Positions 45,240 through 56,255 of a stretch of DNA of 64,000 nucleotides are shown one piece after another. The notes under the pieces are model-generated. The model was not told the origin of the DNA. It did not search any database and was given only the letters and a program-made list of their open reading frames with translations. The stretch covers positions 11,432,498 through 11,496,497 of the forward strand of contig JASXTE010000017.1 in assembly GCA_030280995.1 (NCBI GenBank), read 5' to 3'. The position numbers were made by a program, and so were the translations under genes. The stretch comes from Hemileia vastatrix (Eukaryota; Basidiomycota; Pucciniomycetes; Pucciniales; Zaghouaniaceae). The first letter of the stretch is position 1. Each line of letters opens with the position of its first letter.

Positions 45240-45640
45240 CATTTCCTCTGGCTCTTAGAACTGGCTGGAATTTTTTTGTCCTCCCACCACCTCACCAACA
45301 CCTCCCTCCCCTTGTAGACCCCAGCCAGAAAGCTTTGCTGCCTTTTTTGGGTACCTTAACCCCCTCCAGCCTCTCTTACACCTCCCTCCCCTAAGAAACC
45401 CCAGCCAGGAGCAAAGCTTCCTGGTTGGGGTAACTTAACCACCACCATCTCACCACCACCTCCCCCCACCTATACCTACCAGAACATACCACCACATAAC
45501 ACCATCCATTCCATAATTAATATGCTACCCCCACCCTCCTATGCAAAAAAAGAAAAATGAACAGATTTACCCTGCCACTCCCATATATGTACCATCTACC
45601 CTAACAACCCCACTTCCAACTACCTAAAAAAAACCAGCCA
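45240..45640. other. C-rich, purine-poor segment
   Basis: In an otherwise A/T-dominated window this stretch is rich in C on the plus strand (ACCTCCCTCCCC, CCACCACCTCCCC). It contains an imperfect internal duplication (CACCTCCCTCCCC...ACCCCAGCCAG). I see no gene. Confidence 0.7.
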
Positions 45641-45906
45641 GTCAGCTATTGGTTTATTAATTTATTTTTATTTTTTGAAGAAATTTAGAATAAAAATATG
45701 CACTTTCAATTAAATTTAGAAACAAATTTTTTGTGGAAAATTTTTAAAGGTCATTTATTTTAAGTTATGAGAGTATTTTTTAAGCTTTAAATTTTTTTTT
45801 GAGGTTTTTTTGACCAGTAAATTTTTTTTTCAGAAAATAAAATTTCTGTTTCTTCTTATTCAAGCCTTAAACCTCTATATTCATCTTTATCTTCCTTATC
45901 ATCTTT

Positions 45907-46086
45907 TGGAATTCTTCTCAAAATAATCACCAAACAACAAAGGCACCTCCAGGTTTTCAGTCTTATCAAGTATTCACAAATTCCAGGTGCTCATTTCAGA
46001 TCAGTAAAAATTTAATCCAACAAATCAAAAAGGTAAAAAAAGAAGGTAAAAGTAATAAATTTAATAAAGCTTTAGGTAGATCATAA
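45907..46086 (+). pseudogene. C-terminal fragment of a TET/JBP-like protein (second copy)
   Basis: The frame reads WNSSQNNHQTTKAPPGFQSY, then CSFQISKNLIQQIKKVKKEG, and ends at TAA 46084-46086. It aligns with the last ~60 residues of the copy at 11607. The preceding residues are not in a clean frame. The start of the gene is absent. Confidence 0.65.
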
Positions 46087-46384
46087 AAGTGCGGGTATTT
46101 GTAAAGTCATCAAATATTTATTATTATTTGATAAATTTTTAATAAATAAATCTGAGATTTCAATTTACTAAACTAAAGTAATGGGCCAACAACCTTGTGT
46201 TGTATAAATGGTAATCATGAAAACATTAATTTGTTTTATGGGGCTCCTCTAGCCTATATCTGTGGAAAGTCCCAAACTTAGTTTCTAGACTTGATCTGAA
46301 TTTAGGCTTGAGAAATTTTCATTACTTTAAAACTAGTAAATTTGACTTATCTTATTTATTAATTTTTTAATTTATGGAATTATA

Positions 46385-46545
46385 ATAAATTTTGGTGATT
46401 TTTTCCCCTTAATTCAAGAAACTTTAGAGGAGGTTATTTCCAAAATTTCAAATCTGACATGCAAAATTGCTGATTTAGAAAAATTTTGGTGATACCCACC
46501 CCTTACCTCAATAAATCTTAGGGGAGGGTATTGGCAAATTTATTC
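46385..46545. repeat. Remnant of the GGGTATCACCAAA repeats in the second locus copy
   Basis: TTTTGGTGATACCCACCCC and GGGGAGGGTATTGGCAAATT reproduce both ends of the 118-bp unit at 10895-11330, in inverted orientation and in the same position relative to the Myb-like and TET-like genes. Confidence 0.65.
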
Positions 46546-46740
46546 AAGTTCATTGAAGTTTAGGCTTGATGCTTTAGTTTGTAGTTTGAGCTAGAGGGTC
46601 CAGGAAGTTCATCTAAAGCGGCTTTCAAAGCAGGATTGTCATTTCCTCAATGGTTATCTTTTAAAATTTGAGTTTGAGTAGGAGGAGACTAGAAAAGAAA
46701 GAATGAGAAATGTAGAAAAGAATTTATCAAAAAAGAAAAA

Positions 46741-47433
46741 TTAGACATACATCAAAGAATTGGGGCTCTGAAGACTCATATCTGCTCCAAAATAATTGCT
46801 CTTCTTGATAGTCAGGATCATCTTCAGGTGAACTATGGCTAGAAGCTTGAGTGGATTGATGTCCTTGAAGTACAGGTGTGTTGGGAGGAATATTAGATGG
46901 TTGAGAACCAGAGGGCATATCCTTGGTATTATTTTGTAGAAAAAATGGTTGAAATCAACTTGGGAACCAAAAAGAATATCCATTTCCTCATAGAAAGGAC
47001 ACATGACATTCAGCTTTTTGGAAAAAGAAGTAATTACATTCTCCAAATCATCATCATCAATACCAAAGCCAGTGGAAGTAGAAGAAAAATGAGCCTTTTT
47101 ATATTTTGATTGATAAATTTTGAGACTATTCTTCATTTGCTTAGTATTGATGTTAATTCTCCCTGTTGTTTTCTTTTTTACTTCATTTGCCATCAACAAG
47201 AAGCCATTGGCCTTTTATGAAGGTGAACGTCTGATTTGGGTGGACTTCTCACATCCAAAAAATGCATTATAATTTGATTTAATTTTGAGTAAGTTGATGA
47301 TGATGAGATATTATTCCTTTTTTAGCTGTTCAGAATTTTATTTCTCAGGTGAGGGGCTTGAATTATGGGAAGACCTTTTTGATGAAGCATTTTTTTGAGT
47401 TGCCTTTTGAATGTTGGATTTTCTGGGAGGCAT
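46741..47433 (-). pseudogene. Myb/SANT-like protein (second copy), broken
   Basis: ATG at 47433 begins MPPRKSNIQKATQKN, then a stop. Further on, the frame contains KIKSNYNAFFG and LMANEVKKKTTGRI, with KYKKAHFSSTSTGFG and LNVMCPFYEEMDILFG. These match the Myb/SANT-like protein at 9394 (KTKSNYDSCFG, LMANELWNKTKGRI, KYKKAKALSSSTGFG). Several stops and frame changes are present, and a third segment (46741-46918) encodes a serine/glutamine-rich tail. The gene is convergent with the TET-like fragment, as in the first copy. Confidence 0.72.
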
Positions 47434-48808
47434 TATGAAACTGGTATCTTACAAGAAAATAGATTAAGAGGTTGAAAACATAAAAATAAAAAGGGAAAAT
47501 ACATGCCTGATTAAAGTGTCACAATAAAATTTATAAAATCTCAATGAGGGATTTGTGATGAGGATTGATGAGGAGATGGAGGTCAGGTTGCCGCATGTGA
47601 CAGATACAGGGTGGGAAAGGAAGCAATGATGTGGCCAACATGTGGTTGTGAATAAAAAATTGGGAAAAAAGTGCTGATTTGAGTTCAAAACTGAAACCCA
47701 TTTTTGAAATAAGTGACTTTTTTACAAAATTTAAGTGCTTATTTGGTTTGATAATATGCACTTAAGTTAAGTGCAGATTTTCCAGAACTGATACACTCTA
47801 ATATGGCTACTAACTTGTTAAAACTCTTGCCAATGTTTCATGATATATCACAAATATCACAATCAGGTGAGATGAAAGGTATTATAAGTCACTTTAAAGT
47901 CTCTATTGTCCCATGGCTATTGTGTTATTTGCAAAGATTGAACACAGTGTCACACGCCATGTAACACTCAAAGCATAAGTACCTCAATTACCCCACTATT
48001 CAAGCTCTAACTCCACTAGCAATGTGCGAAAAGAGACCTTGGGGAAATTGCATTCCATTGTGTTCTCAAATCAGCCACACTATCCAAACCTTAAAAGCAC
48101 ACTAATGGTAAAGACACTTATAATTTTCAATCATAGGCAATGTGTGCATAATCTAGCACTAGGATCAAGGAAATATTTGAACAGGGGGTGATTGTGGATC
48201 TGAGGGTAAATTAAGAGATCTGTGAAGTAGGAACAGGGAAGAAGGGTTATACAGTTAGATGGTTGGTAAATGAGAACTCCAGTTGATTAAATGGGTCTGT
48301 GGGTATATGCTGGCTGGGCAATTAATGGGTCAGTGCAAGGAGGAATGGGATATTTAAAGGGGGGTTAATTTTGTTTGACATTCCTAAGAATTAAATTATA
48401 ATATTTTTTTGATAATAGTCAAACTCTTATTAGGTTATTTTTATAATTGTCCTTTTCTTACTTAAATAATCAATTTCATCAAATCCTAAAATATGTAAAT
48501 CTTTTCATTGATTATTAAGTTTCAGCCCTTCATGAGATTTATCATAATAGTTAGTGTCCTTAACATATACATTAATTATTCCTCAGCGATTATCTAAAAC
48601 CAGTATTAGTTACTTGGATTTATCTTTGAATCACTTTCTCAAAGTATTCCTTTGCACTTAGAAGTCATAAATTCTATCTCCCTTCTTATCTCAATTACTT
48701 TGGGATCACCCTTGACCTTGTGCATAGGTGGACTAGTTAAAGTATAATTTAATTCTCTGTAATTATCATTCTTTGTACTACTACAACTTTCAGGTGCTAA
48801 GTCTAAAT
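47434..48808. other. Upstream region of element F, probably holding its 5' LTR
   Basis: No gene seen. 48180-48370 is relatively G-rich, with GATATTTAAAGGGGGGTTAA as a possible promoter. The 3' LTR of F is not in the window, so the 5' LTR cannot be delimited by comparison. Confidence 0.45.
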
Positions 48809-49987
48809 ATGGCACCTGTTTGATGCACTCCTCCTCCCACGGGCGCTACTACTAGAGCTTGCGCTAGGGATAGGCCAACCTCATTATGTCCTGTTTCTCG
48901 TACTCACTCTCTTGAACTGCTTGAGTTAAGGGAGTGAAAAGATTCAATTCAATCTGTAGAGAATATTCCCCAGGATTTTAAGGACTCTAGTGGAGGTGAT
49001 GAAGGAAAGGATACCATGCACAAGGCACCATCAGCCCTGGCTGCCAAACCTTCAGGCCAGCCTTCAAACCCTGGCCCAACTGCTTCATTGGAGGAATTTA
49101 TGAAACTCTTGGTTAAAACCATTACTAATCCTTCCCAATCTGAAGGATCAAAATTTAAAACTCCTTCAATGAAATCTCCAGATAAATTTGATGGAGAACA
49201 CCCTGACAGATTTCATCCCTTCTTGCAAACATGCAAGCTATTTTTCCACAATGACACTCAAACTTTTAGTACATATTGTTCTAAGTTCATCTATTCCTCT
49301 TCTTATTTATCCGGAAAGGTGTCACAATGGTTCAAACTATATTTGATCATGCTTTTCTCAAACAAATCTCATTTACTCATTAATAATTGGGAGAAGTTTG
49401 AAGACCAACATTTTACATTGTTCTGTGATCCTAATGAAACTGACATTGCAGAGATCAAACTTGATTTCCTTCACATGAATGATAATGGTAAATCTTCTGA
49501 GTATATCTCAAACTTCAGAGCTTTACAAACTTGAGTTAGTTGGAATGATGCTGCTCTTAAATATCATTTCAAAAAGGGACTACCTTTGAGGATTCTGGAC
49601 CAATTGAATCTTCACCGGCTTAAAATGGTGAGTTTGACAGACTTAATAGACAGGACCCTTGAACTTGATGGTGTGCATCAAGGTAAACTTCAACAAAGAT
49701 GTCACGTGCTAAAGTCTCATGGTTCCAATCTCAAATCTGGACCTCCTTTGAACAATCACTCCCAACCAGCCCAATCAACCCAATCCAAACCCATTCAAAA
49801 GGGAAAAAATAAGTCTAAACCTAAAGGCTTGACTACTGGAGATATCACTAAGGTATTGGATCTGAAAGGGGAATTAAAGGAAGCTGAAAGGAGAAGATGT
49901 GAAGATAATGGGTTATGTATGTATTGTGGGGGTAAACACAAGTTGGAAGATTGTGCAAAGTTAAAGAAAGGGAAGGTAAAGTTCTAA
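48809..49987 (+). pseudogene. gag: Element F gag, several nonsense codons
   Basis: ATG at 48809 opens MAPV, then a TGA at 48821, then CTPPPTGATTRACARDRPTS. Another TGA near 48938 precedes the main stretch, with the retrotransposon gag core from about 49150 (MKSPDKFDGEHPDRFHPFL, then SGKVSQWFKLYL). A further TGA lies at 49532-49534. The zinc knuckle CMYCGGKHKLEDC lies near 49918-49956. The frame ends at TAA 49985-49987 but reading beyond it enters protease in the same frame, so this stop may also be a lesion. Confidence 0.8.
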
Positions 49988-51930
49988 GTCAAAAAACTAG
50001 AGGATAGTTTACTTGTGTGCAAAGAAAACTATTTTATTTCTCCCAGTGCACAGAACCTCCATGTCTTAAGGACTGGAGTTTCCATTAACCGTTTGATATT
50101 TATTCTTTTTAGGGAGGATATTCCCTTCAGTTGTCTCATTGACTCTGGAGCTTCAATTTAATTTATCAGTTTATCTTTTGCCAAGAAACTTAAGCTGAAA
50201 TTTGTAGATATCAATAAAATTCCAATTTATTTGGTTGAATCAGAGGAACCCAAGTATTGGGTCAGTAAGAAATTTTTATGGGTTTTCAACTTTCCGAATT
50301 TCCCCTCCTTTGAGTGGGAATTAATAGTCTTGGATGGCCCAAGTATGGACAATACCATTCTTGGCCATGACTTTTTAACACATTGGAATCTGGACTTTGA
50401 TCGGTCAGAGGGATTGATCACCCCTCATTCTAAGTATATTTCTGATTCTTCAATGCTGGTCAATAGGGAGTTAAACAACCCATCTGATCAAGTCCTGCTA
50501 GAGGACATCTCTTTGCCAGATGATTTGCAACCATCTGATTTTTTTCTAAATGAGCATTTGGCTAACCTTTCTAGCTCAGTCACAATGCTTGAAGAGGTTC
50601 TCAACAGCCTCGAGGTAAGCAATTCTTTCTCTCTAAATTCAGGTCTACCCTCAACAGACTCCTTTGACAATGAAGAGGAAGACCAAATCAATATTGAATC
50701 CATTAAATTAACTCTACCAGAAGTTTATCACGACTTCCTCAATGTATTTTCAGTACATAAGGCTGACAAGCTACCACCTCATCAACCCTACTATCACCAA
50801 ATAGAGATAGTAGGTCCAGTACCTTTGGCAAGTCCTATCTACTCCCTATCAAAGGATGAATCTCAAATTCTTTGAGACTACATTGCAGATTGTGTGGCAA
50901 AAGGTTTCATTTGAGCCAGTAAATCCCCAACCGGCTCTCCAGTTCTTTTTTTTAAGAATAAAGATGGAAGTCTTAGGTTGTGTGTTGATTATAGAAAGCT
51001 CAATGAAGTGACTAAGAAGAACGCATATCCAGTTACTCCTATGTCTTTACTTCTTACCTTGTTTAATGGTGCTAATTTATTTTCTAAAATTAATTTAAGA
51101 GGCACTTACAACATTATATGTATTGCTGAAGGCCATGAACCTTTAATTGAAATGTGCACTAGGTTTGGTAGTTTTAAATATTTAGTTATGCATTTTGGGT
51201 TATGTAACACACCCTCAACTTTTCAAAATTTTGTTAATGATATCTTTCATGATGTTGTCAAACAATTTGTTGTTGTCTATTTAGATGATATTTTATTTTT
51301 TTTGAATACCCTTGAGGAACATATTAAACATGTCCAACAAGTTCTCAATTGTTTTCAAGAGTATAGTCTCTACACCAAACACACTAAGTGCAAATTCCAC
51401 ATAAAGTCTATTGACTTTCTAGTTTTTACATTATCCACTGACAGCCTTTTCATAGATGATAAAAAGGTTAAAAAATATTGTAATGGCCAGAGCCAAAATC
51501 CATAAAATCCTTAAAAGGGGTTTTAGGTTTTGAAAATTTATATAGAAGATTTATTAAAGATTACTCTAAAACTATTACAAATCTCACTTCTCTTCTTAGA
51601 AAAGATATTCCCATTGTTTTCACCAATACAGCACAAAAGGAATTCAAAGCATTGAAGTCTGCATTCACCACAGCTCCAATTCTTCAACATTTTGATGCCT
51701 TTACTTTGACAATCGTCAAAAAAGATGCTAGTGATTATGCTATTGCAGGGATTATATCCCAATTAAATACTGAAACAAATTTGTTTCATCCTGTTGCATT
51801 CAAATCATGCAAATTTCTTTCAGCAGAGTTAAATTACAAAATTCATGATAAAGAGTTACTTGCCATTATTAATTACCTTAAAAAATGGTGTTCTTTTCTT
51901 CTCAGCCTTAATAGTTCATTTCAAATTTTA
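48809..51930 (+). mobile_element. Ty3/Gypsy retrotransposon F, 3' end cut off by element D
   Basis: Gag, protease, RT and the start of RNase H follow in order, then coding sequence stops at 51930-51940, where the reversed end of a C-type LTR begins. Integrase is missing. The proteins differ strongly from A-D, so this is a third Gypsy lineage. Nonsense codons are numerous. Confidence 0.85.
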
Positions 51931-51939
51931 ATGGTGTAG
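50040..51939 (+). pseudogene. pol: Element F protease, RT and RNase H start, broken
   Basis: In the same frame as gag, the protease motif CLIDSGASI lies near 50130-50155 and is followed by a TAA. RT follows from about 50870, with TGA codons at 50873-50875 and about 50912 in positions where related elements have arginine. The RT retains LRLCVDYRKLNEVTKKNAYP and YLDD, but the first catalytic motif reads KINLRG where KIDLRG is usual, losing an aspartate. A frameshift near 51505 leads into the RT connection and RNase H start (KDASDYAIAGIISQ, then HDKELLAI), which ends where element D begins. No integrase is present. Confidence 0.83.
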
Positions 51940-52700
51940 GTAGACTCTTACAGCCGCCTTGCTGTAAGCAGAATCCGAAGGAGTTGGATAAACCAAATAA
52001 AACACTGTCCTTCTAAGTAAAATAAGGGTTTTTAAAATAACTAAGCTCTCTAGTCTACTTAAATTGATTGAAATATATATATGAAACTCTGATTTATATA
52101 AACACTTATTGAGATTTAGAAAATAGCAGCTATTGAAAAAGAAATACTGATGACAAAAATTAAGGTGTACCAGTGAAAGATCTGAAAAGATAGACTTATA
52201 TGTTTTTATAAAGATTGTATTTTAAATGAGTTAACAATAAAAACAAGTCCCTGAGATGGAGACCTTTCCAATGATACCCTATATGTGATGAAAATATAAT
52301 TGTTGTGTTGTATTTCAAAAGTGTTATGAAAAATATAAATGTTATAAGGGTATTATAATTTTATTTAATTTTGTTGAGTAAAAAAAAATATGAATAATGG
52401 TTCACTACGCAATATAGGGGGTGGACTTGCTAGCAAGTCCTCAACCTGAACTCAGATGGAACTCAGATGGAACTCAGACTGAACTCATACTGAACCCATA
52501 CTGAACTCTACTTGAACACCCACCTAAAACTGTTCTTCTGAGTGGTGTTCATTCCTGATTGTATGGCTCCTTTATCAATAGCTCAATGTGTGTTCAATCT
52601 ATGGTGAGTTTGGGTCCAAGGTTGCGGACTTGCTAGCAAGTCCGCCCCCCATATTGTGTGGTGGTTGTTAATTATATTCAAAAAAGACGCTTATTATCAA
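51931..52700 (-). repeat. Partial 3' LTR of element D, interrupted by MITE
   Basis: Homologous in reverse to the last ~470 bp of the element C LTR (about 32190-32655), including TGCTTACAGCAAGG and ACACCTTAA. The homology fades beyond the MITE near 52690. Confidence 0.75.
52403..52663 (-). mobile_element. CACTA-type MITE, 261 bp, with GTT target duplication
   Basis: Inverted copy of 33540-33800 with exactly the same length. CACTACGCAATATAGGGGG starts at 52403 and the inverted CACCACACAATATGGGGGG ends at 52663. GTT flanks both sides (52400-52402, 52664-52666). Both subterminal palindromes are intact. Confidence 0.93.
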
Positions 52701-52859
52701 AACTAAAAATACAAAAACATGTAGAAGACTATAATTTCCCCCTTTCTATCTGATTCTCCTACTCCTGACCTTTCCAACAATACCCTACATGCATAGGATC
52801 TACAATAAACTATTGATCTAATATGCATAATAAATTCTAACCAAATTTTGCCACAATAG

Positions 52860-53080
52860 CCAAATTTTTCCACAGTCACCAAACTTTGGTACAGTGTCCA
52901 AACTTTGGTACAGTGACCAAACTTTGGCACAGTGACTAAACTTTGGCACAGTGACCAAACTTTGACACAGTGACCAAACTTTAACCCAGTGACCAGACTT
53001 TCCCATTGTGAGCAAATTTTGCCACAATGAGCTCTTTTTGCCATAATGAGCTAAATTTGCCACAGTGAGATAATTTTGCC
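52860..53080. repeat. ~19-bp minisatellite
   Basis: About ten to twelve units of CAGTGACCAAACTTTGGCA and variants follow one another. Both strands show short open frames over it, but these only reflect the repeat periodicity. Confidence 0.85.
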
Positions 53081-53089
53081 ACCATGACA

Positions 53090-54234
53090 AAATTTTTCCA
53101 GTACACTTTGCTTTTGCAGCGGAAAATCACTGGAGCGCACCGGAGAGCACTGGAGCACTGGAGCTCAGTGGCCATTCCATCAGCACACCATATCCACCAA
53201 TAATACTATAAGTCACCAAATCAAGTAAAACACTAAGAAAAAAGTAAAATATGATAAAAAACCATCAAGACATAAAAGATAGAGAAAAATCTGGGCTATC
53301 CAATGATAATAATCACCTTCTAAGATTCCAAATATTCAGCCTTATATTCCAGAAAATCACTACTAATCTTCAAAAATAAACCTAAAAGAGCCCCAGAAAA
53401 TACCCAAAGTTGGAGAATCACCCCGACAATCCAATATGACCATTTCCAAATACATAAAACCATCAAATCACAAGAAAAATACCATCATATAACCATTCCA
53501 AAATGCCACAAATCATCCCAAAAATTTCCATAATAACCAAATTAACACCTGGTAACACCAAAATTTCCTTTCAAGAAATATTCAATCAAATTTTCACCTA
53601 AGTGGCATACCCAGATGTGGAATGCCACATCCTCCTTCCAATATGGAATGTCTTCATTCCCAACTTTGCATAATTGATCACCCAAAATCTTCCATCTCTC
53701 CCTTCAACCACCATCATCTCCAATCACACCATTAACCAAGTTTCTTCTAAATCAACCTTCAATCTCATCATTTTAAAATGTCCTTCAAAGAACTAGCCGC
53801 TCCATGTGAATTATGAGCTCGCTATCAAGTACCCTGTCTAATGTCTAATCCTGGTCTTCCTTAAAAGAATTTGTTCAAAACAGCTTCCTTATCCAAAGTC
53901 CAATCTTCTTCAATAGATCCCAGCCTAATTCAGCCTTCTCAAGATCCAGATTCTATAATGCCAGTTCCTCCTGTAAATTTCACTGAAACAATGTTTCCTG
54001 GCTCAAAATGTAAGAACTGATGATGTTGGTAAAGTGAAGATGGATTATATTAATCATTATTTTAATTTTTATTGCTATCTTTTTCTTGACTTTACTGTTG
54101 AGTTGAAGCATAAAATTTTAACGTATTTTCAAGAAACTCCAGCCAATAATCATGAAGATATCCTAAAGAGAAGACTCCCAATTCAAAGTTTTGATAATGA
54201 TGTCAAACAATTTAAAAAAAATTATCTTTTCTAA
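53090..54234. other. Unassigned insert in or beside the element D LTR
   Basis: This is about 1.1 kb rich in A and C with no counterpart in element C. An open stretch of 66 codons at 54034-54234 is not recognisable, and its right end overlaps sequence homologous to element C before its 3' LTR. I see no gene. Confidence 0.45.
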
Positions 54235-56255
54235 TTAGTTTATTTTGATGAACATTGTTTTAGCTGGTCTTCTACAAATTTAAACTGTGTGTCTTCTTCT
54301 CCAGCTCTTGATATAAATCATAATAATAATAATAATAAAATAAATTTTTGTGATGATTCCACTACTGAGAGTAAGGTTTGAATCCCTTCAGACTCCCATA
54401 TACCAGTGTTCCTTCTATGTCACAGCATGAGAGAGTGGATCTCCCTAATGAGCCAAATGCACTTGATTCCATTCTCATAGGTCCCCCCAATGAGCCGAAT
54501 TATTTGATTCCAATCTTGCCATGAGGTCCTCCAAGCTTCCACCAAACAGCCTAACACTGAGGCTTTAAAATAAAACAATAATAAATCCAACTACCACCCT
54601 GACTTCTGATTCCTTCATCACAATTTTCATTCATTTGCTATTCAGAAACCTTTACAAAATACTTTTAGCCAGGCTTCCAATATTTGATTTTAATTTTTTA
54701 GACCATTTTAAAGCGCTACAAATATCACTTAATTAACCCATTATGCCTTTTTAGCATCATTACCACCTAAAATTTTATTCTCCTAAAGCTTAACAGAACC
54801 TAAATCCAACAAATTTTGAGCATCCAGTTTAAAGTCTTGGTGGACAGAGATAAATTAAAAGATTGAATTGAGTTGACCAAATAGATTGACATTACAGTTT
54901 AAAGTCTTGGTGGACCAAACTTTTAATCAATTGCCAGTTTAAGGTCATGGTGGACCAGGCTTTTGTAAATATTAAAAGAAATCTTTATAAATTTTCAGTT
55001 TAAAGTCTTGAAGGACTAAAAGCATCCAAAGTAGAACCAAATTCTCTAAGAAAATCTTGAAAACTATCCAGTTTAAAGTCTTAGAAGACTAAAGATCTTG
55101 AATATGAATAAGACCTTAAAGAAAGTCTTGGAGGACTTACAGATCTTGAAATGGGATCCAATTTTTCTTGAGCTTCACTTGACCCTTTTTCCTGTATAAA
55201 ATATACTGTGAAAGAAATAACCAAAAAGAAAAATTTGAAAATTAAAAAAAAAAAATGAGAAACAATTTTATATTTATATATTTATTTTATTTTTTTATAT
55301 TATTATTTTATTTTATTTTATTTTTTTATGATAAAAGAGTGAATTTAGAAATAAAATAAAGATATTGATTTCTAATGAAAGTTTAAGAAAGAAAAATATT
55401 TAAAAGAATATTTTGAAAAATTTGAAAATAAAAATTTAAAATTTAATAGACGCCCCCCGGCCAATTGATGAGCCATACCCTCAACATCATACCCACATCC
55501 AAGTGCAACTTGATGTGGTTACACAGTTTTGAGAATTTAAATATAATAAATTAAATGAAAGTTTTTTTTTATTTTTTATTTTTAGAAAATAGAAATTTTT
55601 AAATAATGATCACTGGGTGGGCTCCCTCCAATTTGTAAAAATGATTAGAGACCACCAGTGAGCATCACCCTTAACAATAATTTTAAAGATGTAAAATATA
55701 AAAGAATATATTGAAATCACAAAACAAATACATAAAAGAGAAAATAAAACTAAACAAATTAAAAGAAATCTTGAATCTGGAATTAAGAGTGGTGTCTTTT
55801 TGTTTGTTCCAGTTTATAGTCTTAGTGGACTTCCTATAATTCAAAAAAACAAATCCAGGATTCAACTAGAAACAGGGAGAAATTGGTAACAAACATTGTG
55901 GGGTAATTGTGTATAGAGCAGCCAGCCCATCAATTACCCCCAAACTTGCCAATATTTAATTCAGAAGTTTCCCCTGTTAACACTTCTACCAATAAAGAAT
56001 TTATAAATCCAACATATATCTTCTCCATAATTTTTGTTGCTTTTAAGATTTTTAAGAATTTCCAAACAAATTTCTTCATAAATGTCATAAAATTTTGTTA
56101 ATGGTTTTGTCTCCCATACCATAGTAAAACAACAGTAATATTTTAATAAGGAAGTAGTTTATCCTCATTCCGGAGTTAAACTTGATAATGAATGTTTTTT
56201 TTGTTTAGTTTATCCTCATTGTGGAGTAAACTTGATAATGAATGATTTTTTTCCT
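54235..56255 (-). repeat. Element D noncoding 3' region with hairpin motifs
   Basis: It corresponds to 28620-31530 of element C. Motif copies in reverse complement lie at about 54832, 54896, 54932, 54998, 55070 and 55810 (CAGTTTAAAGTCTTGGTGGAC type), and three CTCC...GAGGATAAACT-type copies lie at about 56158-56282. Confidence 0.8.

Larger units (their letters stand above)
45195..47433 (-). mobile_element. Second copy of the Harbinger/Myb/TET-like locus, inverted, transposase lost
   Basis: From left to right: a stretch matching 14220-14280 (CCTACTCTTCATCCCTCC), the C-terminal part of the TET-like gene on the plus strand, the conserved intergenic segment, remnants of the GGGTATCACC repeats, and a Myb-like pseudogene on the minus strand. 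The order mirrors 14280 down to 9394. The transposase and most of the TET-like gene are deleted. A pyrimidine-rich insert fills 45240-45640. Confidence 0.72.

Noticed and set aside
52703..53175. Overlapping minus-strand open frames of 60-113 codons with repeated K-V/F-W/G-SLV peptides
   Set aside because: They lie on the 19-bp minisatellite; period and lack of stops explain the open frames, and two frames look alike.
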